64,000 nt of DNA from the NCBI RefSeq assembly GCF_900465315.1, contig NZ_UBIX01000016.1, one strand, 5' to 3'. The notes beneath the pieces were generated by a model that was not told the origin of the DNA, made no database searches, and worked only from the letters and a program-made list of their open reading frames with translations. Positions 8,780 through 17,946 of this stretch are shown here, in pieces. This DNA comes from Asaia bogorensis_B (GTDB lineage Bacteria; Pseudomonadota; Alphaproteobacteria; Acetobacterales; Acetobacteraceae). A program made the translations under genes and the position numbers. Each line of letters starts with the position of its first letter. Position 1 is the stretch's first letter.

Positions 8780-11455
8780 TTAGCCAATTTCCGAAATGAG
8801 CAGATCGTGGTTGTAAGCGATCATCTGAGGCGCAGTGCGCAACAGTTCGACCACCCTTGCGCCGAGAGGGACATCTGCCGGAATGCCCAACTGCTCGCGG
8901 AATACCTGCATGGGAATTTCATTGACGATCATCGCACGTGGCAGACCTGCGAGCTGACGCCAGCCCTCACGCTCTTCCGATGTCCGGAGGCTGATGGTTG
9001 TCTCCGGTCGCTCATATTTGCAGGCTTCGAATACGTCACGAGCAACGTCCAATCCGTCGTTCCAACCCGTTACACCAAAAGAAGGCGCCGTCATTATGTC
9101 GTTGTCATTCGCAGACCACGCGAAATCATCCCGGGTCTGCGTGATCGTCGACAAGGTACGACGAAGGATTGCATATTGGCCAATCAGCCAAGCACGTTCC
9201 TGTGTACGCTCCCAGAATGTTGCCTTGCTCCAGAGTACACGAAGCTCATTGCGCGCAATGTTCGCAAGTCTCTGCCCCTCAGCATGACAATCTGTCAGTT
9301 GTTCCTGCATCAGATTTTTTACGTCGTGACGTACGCTGAGCGCGAAAGCCATGCCGCTCAGTAACGGAAAACGGCTTGCGGCACCCGCAGGCTGCTCACC
9401 AAGACTGGTTTCGTATTTCCCTGAAAGCACTGATGCGAGCTCATCAATAGCACCGAGCTCCCGCGAGGACGGCAACTCCCCTCTCCTCAACACCTCTGTG
9501 CAGTTGCGATAGCGTGTCATCAATTGGGTAAGCGTTTCCTGGATCCCTCGCAAGGTGACGAGGCCTGCGGCATGGACAGCAGATTCCTGGATGGCGACCA
9601 GAGTCTTTTCGAAACCGGTCCGCATTTCTTGCCGTATCTCGGTCAACATTGTCATCTGCTGATCCTGGTTGGCCAGAACGCAATGGAGCATCGCATTGCT
9701 TTCTTTCACCAGAGCATCGATATTTCTGAATCCCGACTGGATATTCGCCTCGAGATCCACGATCTTTGCTTCCACTCGTTCGACATGTTCGAGGGTTTTC
9801 GCCGTGTCCTCTTTTATCGCCGAGAGATGATTATACGCGGCAAGAGCAATACCCAACGGAGGGGCCGTGAATAGAACTGCCATATTAAATGCCGGGGATT
9901 TCCCGATCTCGCGTAATCCCTGCGTTGCAGACTCAAGCGCCTCCCACGTCATTCCGGCGTAGTGAGCAACCTGACGATATACCTCTTGCGTCAGTGCCCC
10001 GGCTTTTCGCGCAACCACCATAATTGCATGGACAACCGGCGAGTGATCAATGGCGTAAACCAAAGTCACGCTCACCAACCCGCCCACGGCAGCACCGGCA
10101 AATTCCGAGACAACTTCGCGCACAAATGCGGGGATAACCGTCGCGTGCGTCTCCATGAACTTGTTGAGTACTTCCGCAATAACCGGTTGGATCATGCCCC
10201 CCACGGCAATCGAAAGAATACGCATTACCGCCGCGAGACGGGCCTCGGGGTCCAGGTTATCCTTGTTGAAGAGGATAATTTCGACTGACTGCATGATGCC
10301 AGCCCAGAAATTCCTCATCAGCCGCATGACGGACTTTGCAGTTCCCTCGAATATATTGATAACCGTGGTAATAATTTCGGCGAGCACGCCGGCACCGAAG
10401 CCGCTCACTCCCGCCTTGAAGATAGGCCCCGCCTTCGCCTTGATGCGTTCCCATGCTGCTGCAAGCGCATTACCCAGTCGAGCGAGAAATTGCCTGGGGT
10501 CCAGCTTTGTTTTCCAGTCCGGAGCGGACCTCCAGTCGTGCAACATAGCAGGCACTTCCGCATAGACTGCGGCAGACAGTTCCATGAGAATCAGGCCAAG
10601 TGCCTGACGTTGAGCCATCCTGACGCCGCTGCTCAAAGCACTGAGCGCTGTTGTCCCCAGAAAATCCCGGCTGGTGTAATATGCCCGGTTATGTTCACTC
10701 CTATGACGACGCTCTGCTGCCTTCTCGTTTTCTTCCATCCTCTTCTTGTCTACCAGAAGCTTCTGCTGCTCCTTGTGGAGTGTTTTTTCAGCCCCATCCG
10801 GGGCAGTCCCATTCTGGATTTCAGCTTTTAATCGACGTACATATTCAGTTCGGGCCTCGTGCTGCCGGCTCAACTTTTCGGCGTAAGAAGTCGCCGGCAT
10901 ATCCTTCTTTGAACGATTCACAGACCTGTCGGTCGGCACGAGATTGCTGTCCTGATTGGCCAGCACGCGAGGATCGAGACCTGATAGTGCAAAACGCCCG
11001 TCGTCATGGAGCGTTTTAGCGGCAATCACATGATCTCGATCGAATTTTTGACCCGGCAGGATCGGCTGACCAGTATGACCATCAATCAGCTTGCCCTGAT
11101 CACGCAGAGCATTGAATTCCTTACCCTTGGCGATATAGGCCTTGTCGCTATGATATTCAGCGCTGTTGTACTCGCCCCGCGCCTTGTGAGCCTGGGCATG
11201 GGCCTCTTTCTTGAATATTGGTTCCTGGCCGTTTTTCTGACTTTCGGCCACGTTGTGCAATGTATCGACGTGGCCATTCGCCTCGTCATCGCGAAACAGC
11301 AGGGCATCAAGCCCGCAACTGGTGATGAGACTCGTAAAGAGAACCTCACGATACTGCTCGAGCAAGGGACGGGACAACTGACTTTCCTGCTGCACTGCCG
11401 CTCCCGAGCGTCTATCCAGACCGGAACCAAGGCTATCGGAACATGCAGTCGTCAT
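8780..11455 (-). CDS. Large membrane-associated protein with HNH-nuclease-like motif
   Basis: An 891-residue multidomain protein. Residues about 130-190 carry an HNH/His-Me-finger-like pattern: FDRDHV (D141-H142), then LANQDSNLVPTDRSVNRSKKD (in two parts, N171 and N180 to D185). A charged coiled-coil stretch follows (about 195-255), then several Gly/Ala-rich hydrophobic segments (about 345-368, 405-430, 450-482, 522-542). Next is a second coiled coil (about 545-625) and a helical C-terminal region. Sequence between 60 and 135 resembles the polymorphic-toxin style linker to a nuclease fold. AGGA lies about 10 bases before the ATG. First gene of the operon with the dynamin-like GTPase. Not a family I can name; nuclease activity is inferred from the motif only. 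Confidence 0.75.
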   Translation of the reverse strand: MTTACSDSLGSGLDRRSGAAVQQESQLSRPLLEQYREVLFTSLITSCGLDALLFRDDEANGHVDTLHNVAESQKNGQEPIFKKEAHAQAHKARGEYNSAEYHSDKAYIAKGKEFNALRDQGKLIDGHTGQPILPGQKFDRDHVIAAKTLHDDGRFALSGLDPRVLANQDSNLVPTDRSVNRSKKDMPATSYAEKLSRQHEARTEYVRRLKAEIQNGTAPDGAEKTLHKEQQKLLVDKKRMEENEKAAERRHRSEHNRAYYTSRDFLGTTALSALSSGVRMAQRQALGLILMELSAAVYAEVPAMLHDWRSAPDWKTKLDPRQFLARLGNALAAAWERIKAKAGPIFKAGVSGFGAGVLAEIITTVINIFEGTAKSVMRLMRNFWAGIMQSVEIILFNKDNLDPEARLAAVMRILSIAVGGMIQPVIAEVLNKFMETHATVIPAFVREVVSEFAGAAVGGLVSVTLVYAIDHSPVVHAIMVVARKAGALTQEVYRQVAHYAGMTWEALESATQGLREIGKSPAFNMAVLFTAPPLGIALAAYNHLSAIKEDTAKTLEHVERVEAKIVDLEANIQSGFRNIDALVKESNAMLHCVLANQDQQMTMLTEIRQEMRTGFEKTLVAIQESAVHAAGLVTLRGIQETLTQLMTRYRNCTEVLRRGELPSSRELGAIDELASVLSGKYETSLGEQPAGAASRFPLLSGMAFALSVRHDVKNLMQEQLTDCHAEGQRLANIARNELRVLWSKATFWERTQERAWLIGQYAILRRTLSTITQTRDDFAWSANDNDIMTAPSFGVTGWNDGLDVARDVFEACKYERPETTISLRTSEEREGWRQLAGLPRAMIVNEIPMQVFREQLGIPADVPLGARVVELLRTAPQMIAYNHDLLISEIG

Positions 11456-12025
11456 CTCAGTCGTTTCCTATCTTGCTTCTTGGGCCGTCAAACCGAACTC
11501 ACGGCAGTCGAGATACATCGAAATCGTTAATTGTCTAATATGGGGTACTCAATATTTGAAAAGATCTACCCGCCAGGCACATCTAGGCGTTTGATACGAC
11601 AGATCCGGTCGTATCTTGAACATGAAGTGCCCCGTCATCCGGCAATGTGTGCTAGGCGCACCAGTCAATAAGGTAATCACCCCCTCGACAGGCGTGAAAA
11701 AAGCCTTAGCAGCTGGTTGCTGCCTTCCCTCGTACCAACAGCCGGAAGCAGCTGGCCGCACACATCAGGCGCAGACCCGGGCGTCGCGCCAAGGATGTCC
11801 TCAGTCTAGTGGGCAAGAGAGCAACGCAGGGCCGAATGGCAAGGCATCACGACGTCAACGCTGCCAACCTGTGCAGAGGCTTCTGACTACCGGTCCCGTC
11901 GTATCCGAACGTGAGATCGTGTTCCACGAGCCCCCCAGCGATCCATGTTTGCCCCCACACCAAAAATCGTGAGGCCGATAACCATAAGGAATGGACTCTC
12001 AAGGCCGACGGTGCCCCACCCAGAA
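11456..12025. other. Intergenic region between the HNH operon and the LysR gene
   Basis: A stretch of 570 bases. The part next to the HNH gene is AT-rich (TATTGAGTACCCC... on the minus strand) and probably holds its promoter. The rest (about 11620-12025) has open frames on both strands but no recognisable protein, ribosome site, tRNA or transposon end. It marks the right edge of the accessory block. Confidence 0.45.
11593..11615. promoter_or_regulatory. Perfect inverted repeat upstream of the HNH/dynamin operon
   Basis: GATACGAC (11593-11600) and GTCGTATC (11608-11615) form an 8-bp perfect inverted repeat with a 7-base spacer, about 140 bases before the start codon of the HNH-motif gene. Its position suits an operator, possibly for the WYL regulator nearby. 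Binding is inference only. Confidence 0.35.
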
Positions 12026-12910
12026 TCAGGAAACCGGCGCCATTAGAGACTGCACGAAATCTGCAAATTGTCTTGCCTTTGCGGTCATCATTCTGCCGGT
12101 GGGAAAGACAGCCCACAGGTCGATATCAGGCAAAGACCACGCCGGAAGCAGGCGCGTTACGGCGCTGCTCTCCAGTTCAGGGGCAAACATCCAGTCCGAG
12201 GTGATGGTCAGGCCCATATCAGCGAGTATGGCTGCCCGCAGGCCTTCGGCAGCGCTGACCCTGAGACGCCCCGCAACGGACACCGAGACAGCCGAGCCAT
12301 CCCTATGAAATGACCAGACATTGGGGAGCTGACTGTAAACGATCGCGTTGTGATCAGCCAGATCGGCAGGGACCAACGGCATGCCCGCACGCGCCAGATA
12401 GGCTGGTGTGGCCAGCACCGAACGTTTTCCTGTCGCCAGCTTGCGTGCGACCGCCGAGGAGTCGGACAAAGCCCCCATACGCAACGAGATATCGACCCCC
12501 TCGGCCACGAGATCGATCATCCGGTCATCAAGCAGAATATCCACATCGAGCTGCGGATGCGCATCGAGAAACGCTGGTAGCCGCGGTATGATGTGCAATC
12601 GTGCAAATGTTGTCGCCGCCGATACACGCAAACGCCCGGACAGGCCGCTCCCTGCACCACGCGCGGCCAGCTCCGCTTCGTCGGCCTCCTGAAGCGCATT
12701 GCGTGCGCGTTCATAATATGCCTGCCCCGCTTCGGTGGGTGTAAGGCCATGAGTGGAGCGTATGAGCAGGCTGACCTGTAGCCTCGCTTCCAGCTGTGCC
12801 ACGATTTTCGACACAGCGGGCTGACCAACATGAAGCTGCCGTGCCGCTGCTGAGAATGAACCCGTTTCGACCACACGCACGAACGTGGTCATCGCCTGAT
12901 GTCGGTCCAT
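12026..12910 (-). CDS. LysR family transcriptional regulator
   Basis: A 294-residue protein with a standard N-terminal LysR helix-turn-helix (about 1-60; FVRVVETGSFSAAARQLHVG then AVSKIVAQLE) and a periplasmic-binding-protein-like effector domain (about 90-290). GGAGGAATAGG directly before the ATG is a strong ribosome site. It is transcribed away from the glutathione transferase/ene-reductase cluster with a 272-base shared intergenic region, the usual arrangement for a LysR regulator of a divergent target. The inducer is unknown; an electrophile would fit the cluster. Confidence 0.92.
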   Translation of the reverse strand: MDRHQAMTTFVRVVETGSFSAAARQLHVGQPAVSKIVAQLEARLQVSLLIRSTHGLTPTEAGQAYYERARNALQEADEAELAARGAGSGLSGRLRVSAATTFARLHIIPRLPAFLDAHPQLDVDILLDDRMIDLVAEGVDISLRMGALSDSSAVARKLATGKRSVLATPAYLARAGMPLVPADLADHNAIVYSQLPNVWSFHRDGSAVSVSVAGRLRVSAAEGLRAAILADMGLTITSDWMFAPELESSAVTRLLPAWSLPDIDLWAVFPTGRMMTAKARQFADFVQSLMAPVS

Positions 12911-13095
12911 CCTATTCCTCCCGGGAATGATGCTTATCGCATCGAGCCATCTGCCATGCCCAGTGAAACAGAGGCAAACCAGGCCTGCAACCCGGTCAGC
13001 ATCGGGGAAGGATGGAGCAGGCTTCAGGACGATCGTTCATTTCACCAACGCCGTATCAACACGACCGGTGTCGCATTTCATCTCGGCCTATCAGC

Positions 13096-13105
13096 TCACC
13101 GGTGA
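13096..13105. promoter_or_regulatory. Short palindrome in the LysR / GST divergent region
   Basis: TCACCGGTGA is a perfect 10-base palindrome 78 bases before the first GST start codon and within the shared intergenic region. It could be part of a regulator site, but it is short enough to occur by chance in GC-rich DNA. Confidence 0.25.
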
Positions 13106-13182
13106 CCTGCCACAAGCCATGGTCGCTGCCCTTCTCCCGGCGCTCTCCGCTCTCCTTGCAAAACCTGATGGAGGAACCGCTC

Positions 13183-13818
13183 ATGATTGAGGTCTACGCT
13201 TTCGCGACGCCCAACAGCGTCAAGGTCACCATCGCGCTGGAAGAGCTCGATCTCGCCTATGCGCTACACGGCATCAATATCCGGCAAGGCGAACAGGGTA
13301 CCACGGCCTTTACGACGCTTAATCCCAACCAGAAGGTTCCCGTACTGGTTGATCACGACGCGAGGGATGAGAAGCTCGTCCTCACAGAGTCTGCAGCCAT
13401 ACTCGTATACCTGGCTGAAAAAACCGGCCGCCTTCTCCCTGCAACCGGGGCCGAACGGGCGCGCGTTTTCGAACAGCTTTTCTTTCACGCCTCTGCCCTG
13501 AGCCCCGCCTTCGGCCAATCGGGTTTCTTCCAGCGTTTCGCCAGCGAGAAACTGCCTCTCGCGATCGAGCGCTTCGACAAAGAGGCGAAACGCGTCCTGC
13601 ATGTGCTCGACACCTTGCTGGCGCACCGGAATTTCGTGGCAGGCGATCATTTTACTATCGCCGATATTGCCCATTTCGGTTGGCTCTGGCGGCGCAGTTT
13701 TCCCGGCCTCACCCTCGATGACACCCCTCATATCGCCCGCTGGTACGAGCGGATTGCGGCCAGACCTGGCGTTCAGCGCGGTATCGCCCGGGTTGAGACG
13801 CTCGCCGCCCCAAACTGA
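13183..13818 (+). CDS. Glutathione S-transferase family protein
   Basis: A 211-residue protein with an N-terminal thioredoxin-fold GST domain (MIEVYAFATPNSVKVTIALE, then NPNQKVPVLVDHD and the TESAAILVYLAEKTG glutathione-binding segment). The C-terminal helical GST domain contains the FTIADIAHFGW N-capping motif. It resembles the YfcG/Nu-class disulfide-bond oxidoreductase GSTs. The ATG at 13183 is chosen because GGAGGAACC precedes it and the fold starts there; the frame is open further upstream but that part does not read as GST. First gene of a stress-detoxification cluster. Confidence 0.9.
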   Translation: MIEVYAFATPNSVKVTIALEELDLAYALHGINIRQGEQGTTAFTTLNPNQKVPVLVDHDARDEKLVLTESAAILVYLAEKTGRLLPATGAERARVFEQLFFHASALSPAFGQSGFFQRFASEKLPLAIERFDKEAKRVLHVLDTLLAHRNFVAGDHFTIADIAHFGWLWRRSFPGLTLDDTPHIARWYERIAARPGVQRGIARVETLAAPN

Positions 13819-13848
13819 TCCTTTTCTGATCGCTCCGAGGTTATTCCC

Positions 13849-14952
13849 ATGAACAAACTTTTTACGCCCTTCGATGCCGGGGCGCTGTCGCTCGGCCACA
13901 GAATCGTCATGGCACCCCTTACGCGCATGCGGTCGGACCATACTGGCAAGGCCAATGCCCTCATGGCGCTGTATTACAGCCAGCGCAGCTCACCCGGCGG
14001 TCTTATCATCTCAGAGGCAACACCCGTTGCGCTCGAAGGATACGGCTATGCCGGCGCGCCGGGCATCTATGACGACTCCCACATAGACGGGTGGCGCAAG
14101 GTGACCGAAGCCGTTCATGCACGCGGTGGCAAGATTGTCATGCAGTTGTGGCACGTAGGGCGACAGTCGCATCCTGATCTGCAGCCAGGTGGTGCAGCCC
14201 CGGTCGCGCCCTCTGCAATCAAGGCAGAAGGCGACGCCTATACGCCCAGTGGCCCTGTCCCGTTTTCCATGCCGCGTGCCCTTTCGCTGGAGGAAATTCC
14301 CGCGGTGATCGAGCAGTTCAGGGAAGGTGCCGCAAGGGCAAAGCAGGCAGGTTTTGATGGCGTGGAAATTCATGGCGCCAATGGCTATCTGCCAGACCAG
14401 TTCCTGCAGGACGGTACCAACCACCGCACCGATGAGTATGGTGGCCCGATCGAGAACCGCGCCCGCTTTCTGTTGGAAGTGACCCAAGCAGTCATATCCG
14501 TCTGGGGGGCAGACCGCGTGGGTGTTCGCCTGAGCCCAAGTGGCACCTACGGCTCGATGTCAGACAGCAACCCCAAAGAAACCTTCGGTTATGTGGCGGA
14601 GCAGCTGGACAGGCTCGGCATCGCCTATCTGCATGTGGTTGAACCCCGCATCAAGGGCACGGAACTCATCGCCGAGAGCGAACCTGTGGCCGCGCGTGAT
14701 CTGCGCGAGAGATTTCGGGGCACGCTGATCGCGGCAGGTGGGTTCGACAAAAACAGTGCCGCAGCCGTGCTCGCATCCGGTGATGCCGATGCCGTCGCCT
14801 TCGGCCGGCATTTCATCAGCAATCCCGATCTGCCTGAGCGCCTTCGCGAGGACCTTGCTCTGACAAATTACGACCGCTCGACCTTCTACGGCGGCGATGC
14901 TCGTGGCTACACCGATTATCCCTTCTTCGACGCCTCGACAGCAGAGCAATAA
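13849..14952 (+). CDS. Old Yellow Enzyme family ene-reductase (NADH:flavin oxidoreductase)
   Basis: A 367-residue FMN-dependent TIM-barrel protein. It opens LFTPFDAGALSLGHRIVMAPLTRMRS, has the flavin/substrate motif VEIHGANGYL, then QFLQDGTNHRTDEYGG, and ends with FGRHFISNPDLPERL, all typical of NemA/XenA-type ene-reductases. These enzymes reduce activated C=C bonds, N-ethylmaleimide, nitrate esters and similar electrophiles. It starts 30 bases after the GST stop and is probably cotranscribed. I infer electrophile detoxification together with the GSTs; the natural substrate cannot be read from sequence. Confidence 0.93.
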   Translation: MNKLFTPFDAGALSLGHRIVMAPLTRMRSDHTGKANALMALYYSQRSSPGGLIISEATPVALEGYGYAGAPGIYDDSHIDGWRKVTEAVHARGGKIVMQLWHVGRQSHPDLQPGGAAPVAPSAIKAEGDAYTPSGPVPFSMPRALSLEEIPAVIEQFREGAARAKQAGFDGVEIHGANGYLPDQFLQDGTNHRTDEYGGPIENRARFLLEVTQAVISVWGADRVGVRLSPSGTYGSMSDSNPKETFGYVAEQLDRLGIAYLHVVEPRIKGTELIAESEPVAARDLRERFRGTLIAAGGFDKNSAAAVLASGDADAVAFGRHFISNPDLPERLREDLALTNYDRSTFYGGDARGYTDYPFFDASTAEQ

Positions 14953-14966
14953 CCACCGCGGTTATT
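14948..14966 (+). terminator. Hairpin directly after the ene-reductase stop
   Basis: AATAACC (14948-14954) and GGTTATT (14960-14966) form a perfect 7-bp stem with a 5-base loop, overlapping the TAA stop. No U-tract follows, so termination may be weak or the structure may only protect the 3' end. Confidence 0.4.
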
Positions 14967-15064
14967 CCACCAGGGAATGACCATTAGTCGCCCCTGCCAT
15001 CATCCCTCCGGTACGGCGACCTCCTATCGTCAGATCCGTCACCAGATTTCAAGGAAACGAACCC

Positions 15065-15739
15065 ATGACACTTCAGGCAAAGCTCGACGCCTTCAAGACC
15101 GATTTCGAAGCCGGAAAGCCCCCCTATAACGTTCCGCATAGCGTCATCGAAACCATGCACCGTGCCACCGCCGAGCTGGTTGCGTCCGGCGCTGCGGAAA
15201 AAGCCCTCAAAGCCGGAGACAAGGCACCCGTTTTTACGCTGAACGACCCCGAGGGTAACCCTGTCTCTTCTGCTGATCTTCTGGCCAAGGGGCCCTTGGT
15301 CATCAGCTTTTATCGCGGTGTGTGGTGCCCTTACTGCAGCATGGAATTGCAGGCTCTCGAAGCGGCACTTCCCTCATTTCGTGAGCTTGGCGCCCATCTG
15401 ATCGCGATCTCCCCGCAAACTGCGGTAAACAGCCGAAAATCAGTCCGCCAGAATGAACTGCAATTTCCGATCCTGTCTGACACGCATAATGACGTCGCCG
15501 CGCAGTTTGGCCTTCGCTTCACCCTGCCTGATTATCTGATTGAGCTTTACAAGAATCTCAAGAACGATCTGCCCGGTTTCAATGGTGACGACAGCTGGAC
15601 GCTGCCTATGCCTGGCCGCTTCGTCATCGGTCAGGACGGCGTCATTCTCTATGCCGAGGTCAACCCGGATTATACGCGTCGCCCGGAACCTGCCGACATG
15701 CTTCCTGCCCTGCGCCACGCTACCCAGTCGGCCGATTGA
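15065..15739 (+). CDS. Peroxiredoxin-like AhpC/TSA family protein
   Basis: A 224-residue protein with a thioredoxin fold and a CPYC pair at C88-C91 in the segment GVWCPYCSMELQALE, at the position of the peroxidatic Cys. AVNSRKSVRQNELQFPILSD further on is typical of the AhpC/TSA (redoxin) branch. It likely reduces peroxides or serves as a thiol oxidoreductase in the cytoplasm; no signal peptide is present. AAGGAAACGAACCC precedes the ATG. It lies in the same orientation as the flanking detoxification genes. Confidence 0.88.
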   Translation: MTLQAKLDAFKTDFEAGKPPYNVPHSVIETMHRATAELVASGAAEKALKAGDKAPVFTLNDPEGNPVSSADLLAKGPLVISFYRGVWCPYCSMELQALEAALPSFRELGAHLIAISPQTAVNSRKSVRQNELQFPILSDTHNDVAAQFGLRFTLPDYLIELYKNLKNDLPGFNGDDSWTLPMPGRFVIGQDGVILYAEVNPDYTRRPEPADMLPALRHATQSAD

Positions 15740-15806
15740 TCGCTCCATCCATACCGCCCCGGCTCGCGCAGGGGCGGAGTTTTTCACTGAGGATACGGAG
15801 AGAGAT

Positions 15807-16223
15807 ATGCGCTCCAATAACAAGGGCAATCGCTTCACTCGCCATCTGATGGGTGACGAACAATCCGCCAAGCTCATCGCGGCATCACAGTCAGGCACTT
15901 TCGGCGCAGCCATAGCCGGGTATGCATTCGATCATGTTTTCGAGGACATCTGGACACGTGAAGGGCTCGATCAGGCGCGTCGAAGTCTCATCACCATGAC
16001 CGTCATGGTTGCGCTGCGCCAGCCCCATGAATTCGGCCTCCATATGGGTTTTGCGCTCGATCACGGTATGAAGCTGAAGGAAATTGAGGAGGCTCTGATA
16101 CAGATGCTTCCTTATGTGGGCTTCCCCGCCATTTCGGGTGTCATGCCTGTCGCTGCGAAGATCATTGCTGAGCGTGGACTCGACAAAAGCGAAGAGTATG
16201 AAGGCCATCGCGGTCTGCTCTGA
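15807..16223 (+). CDS. Carboxymuconolactone decarboxylase family protein
   Basis: A 138-residue, all-helical protein with the CMD-family pattern WTREGLDQARRSLITMTVMVAL, followed by EFGLHMGFALDHGM and EEALIQMLPYVGFPA. It lacks the CxxC of AhpD, so it belongs with the gamma-carboxymuconolactone decarboxylase branch. Here it is more likely an accessory of a redox/detoxification operon than an aromatic-ring enzyme. The ATG at 15807 is chosen for its GGAGAGAG ribosome site and match to family length; the open frame runs far upstream inside the peroxiredoxin gene. Confidence 0.85.
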   Translation: MRSNNKGNRFTRHLMGDEQSAKLIAASQSGTFGAAIAGYAFDHVFEDIWTREGLDQARRSLITMTVMVALRQPHEFGLHMGFALDHGMKLKEIEEALIQMLPYVGFPAISGVMPVAAKIIAERGLDKSEEYEGHRGLL

Positions 16224-16373
16224 TCCCTCACCCAAGTACTGCACCCTGCCGGTAGAACGGGCCGCGTCTCGCGCTCCCGATGACATCCAGCCGGCGGCGT
16301 TCACGAACCTCTCTGCGCCCCTCTCGCGCTTCGTGAGTACTTCACGGCGATCTGCCTTCGAAAAGGACCAGTT

Positions 16374-17123
16374 ATGACGAAACTGCATCGAAAAACGGCC
16401 CTTGTGACCGGAGGAAGCAGCGGGCTCGGGCTTGCCATCGCAACGCGCTTCATCGCTGAAGGCGCATTTGTCTATATCACCGGTCGGCGACAGGCCGAGC
16501 TTGAGCGGGCTGTAGCGGCATTGGGCAGTCAGGCCGCCTCTATACAGGCCGATGTCAGTCTGCCCGGCGATATCGAACGCATGGTGGAAACGATACGGCG
16601 TGAGCGTGGGGCTATCGATATTCTGGTCGCCAATGCCGGTATCGTTCTGCCTCAAACACTTGAACAGGCGACACAGGCCAATTACGATCGGACATTCGAT
16701 ATCAACGTGAAAGGCCTGTATTTCACGATCAGCAAGGCACTTGGCCTGTTGCGGTCTGGCAGCTCTGTCATCCTTGTCTCATCCATCGCTGCCAATAAGG
16801 GTGTGCCTGGCTATGGCACATACAGCGCGAGCAAGGCTGCAATACGCAGCCTGTCCAGAACCTGGACGGCCGAACTGGTCGAACGCGGCATACGGATCAA
16901 TACCCTCAGCCCCGGACCGTTCGACACACCGATCATGGACAGCCAGGCCGATACGCCGGAAGGTGCCGAAGCCGTCAAGCGTCAATGGGCCGCGGCCGTG
17001 CCCATGAAGCGATTGGGGCGGCCAGAGGAACTTGCTGCGGCCGCGCTCTTTCTGGCTTCTGATGAAAGCAGTTATGTTGCAGGCATTGACCTCATTGTCG
17101 ACGGTGGTGCGGCCGCGGTCTAG
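16374..17123 (+). CDS. Short-chain dehydrogenase/reductase (SDR)
   Basis: A 249-residue classical SDR. The cofactor motif TGGSSGLG is at residues 12-19, the NAG motif lies in VANAGIV, and the catalytic tyrosine and lysine are in YSASK (Y150, K154), with a Ser-containing strand just before. The TGRRQAEL segment after beta-2 suggests NADP(H). Substrate unknown. An AAAGGA site precedes the ATG. It follows the CMD-family gene after 150 bases that hold no gene, and sits in the same direction as the GST genes. Confidence 0.92.
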   Translation: MTKLHRKTALVTGGSSGLGLAIATRFIAEGAFVYITGRRQAELERAVAALGSQAASIQADVSLPGDIERMVETIRRERGAIDILVANAGIVLPQTLEQATQANYDRTFDINVKGLYFTISKALGLLRSGSSVILVSSIAANKGVPGYGTYSASKAAIRSLSRTWTAELVERGIRINTLSPGPFDTPIMDSQADTPEGAEAVKRQWAAAVPMKRLGRPEELAAAALFLASDESSYVAGIDLIVDGGAAAV

Positions 17124-17229
17124 GGCTCCGTGGTAACCACAGGATTGCGATCACCAGTACGGTGGAGCGTCAGCAGAACCCGCCCATACTGCCAATCAGA
17201 CTGACATGGTTTCGCAAGGATGAGCTATC

Positions 17230-17946
17230 ATGATCCGTTTTTATTTCCATCCCACACCCAACCCGGCGAAAATCGCCCTCATGCTCGAGGAAACCGGTTT
17301 GCCCTATGAGGCCATACCGGTCGATACCCGCAAGGGTGATCAGCATGACCCGGCGTTTCTCGCGATCAACCCCAATGGCAAGGTGCCTGCCATTATCGAC
17401 ACCGAAGGTCCTGCGGGCCCGGCAACACGCGTGTTCGATTCCAATGCAATATTGATCTATCTTGCTGAAAAAACCGGGCAATATCTCGGCCCCCCCGCGG
17501 ACCGGCCTGAATTGCTGTCATGGTTGATGTTTATCGCATCCGGTCTGGGGCCCTTTTCCGGTCAGGCCGTGCATTTTCAGCATGCAGCGCCCGCCGGGCT
17601 GGACTACGCCGTCAATCGGTACAGGCGCGAGGTCGAACGACATTACACAGTTCTCGACCAGCACCTCACGGACCGCCGTTACATCGTGGGCGATACTTTC
17701 ACGATTGCCGATATGTCTGCCTGGGGCTGGCTGGAGCGTGCGCCCCGTGTGCTCAAGGAAGATTATCCGCTCGAGCGCTGGCCTGCACTTGATCGCTTCA
17801 TGCACGACATCAATGCCCGACCGGCTGTGTCGCGCGTGCAGGCGCTCATGAAGAGGCACGCATTCAAGACAGATATGGACGATCAGGCACAACGGGCCCT
17901 CTTCCCATCCAATTTCCCTATCCACAATCAGGAGCAGCGCTCATGA
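17230..17946 (+). CDS. Glutathione S-transferase family protein
   Basis: A 238-residue GST with N-terminal thioredoxin fold (MIRFYFHPTPNPAKIALMLE, NPNGKVPAIID, and FDSNAILIYLAEKTG) and helical C-domain carrying FTIADMSAWGWL. It is a YfcG/Nu-type relative of the first GST in the cluster but clearly divergent. AAGGA lies before the ATG. Its stop overlaps the start of the next GST by four bases (ATGA), so the two are translationally coupled. Confidence 0.92.
   Translation: MIRFYFHPTPNPAKIALMLEETGLPYEAIPVDTRKGDQHDPAFLAINPNGKVPAIIDTEGPAGPATRVFDSNAILIYLAEKTGQYLGPPADRPELLSWLMFIASGLGPFSGQAVHFQHAAPAGLDYAVNRYRREVERHYTVLDQHLTDRRYIVGDTFTIADMSAWGWLERAPRVLKEDYPLERWPALDRFMHDINARPAVSRVQALMKRHAFKTDMDDQAQRALFPSNFPIHNQEQRS

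Noticed and set aside
11616..11972. 118-codon frame between the HNH operon and the LysR gene
   Set aside because: Sequence is Gln/Arg/Pro-rich, unlike any family I know, with no ribosome site; probably a chance frame.
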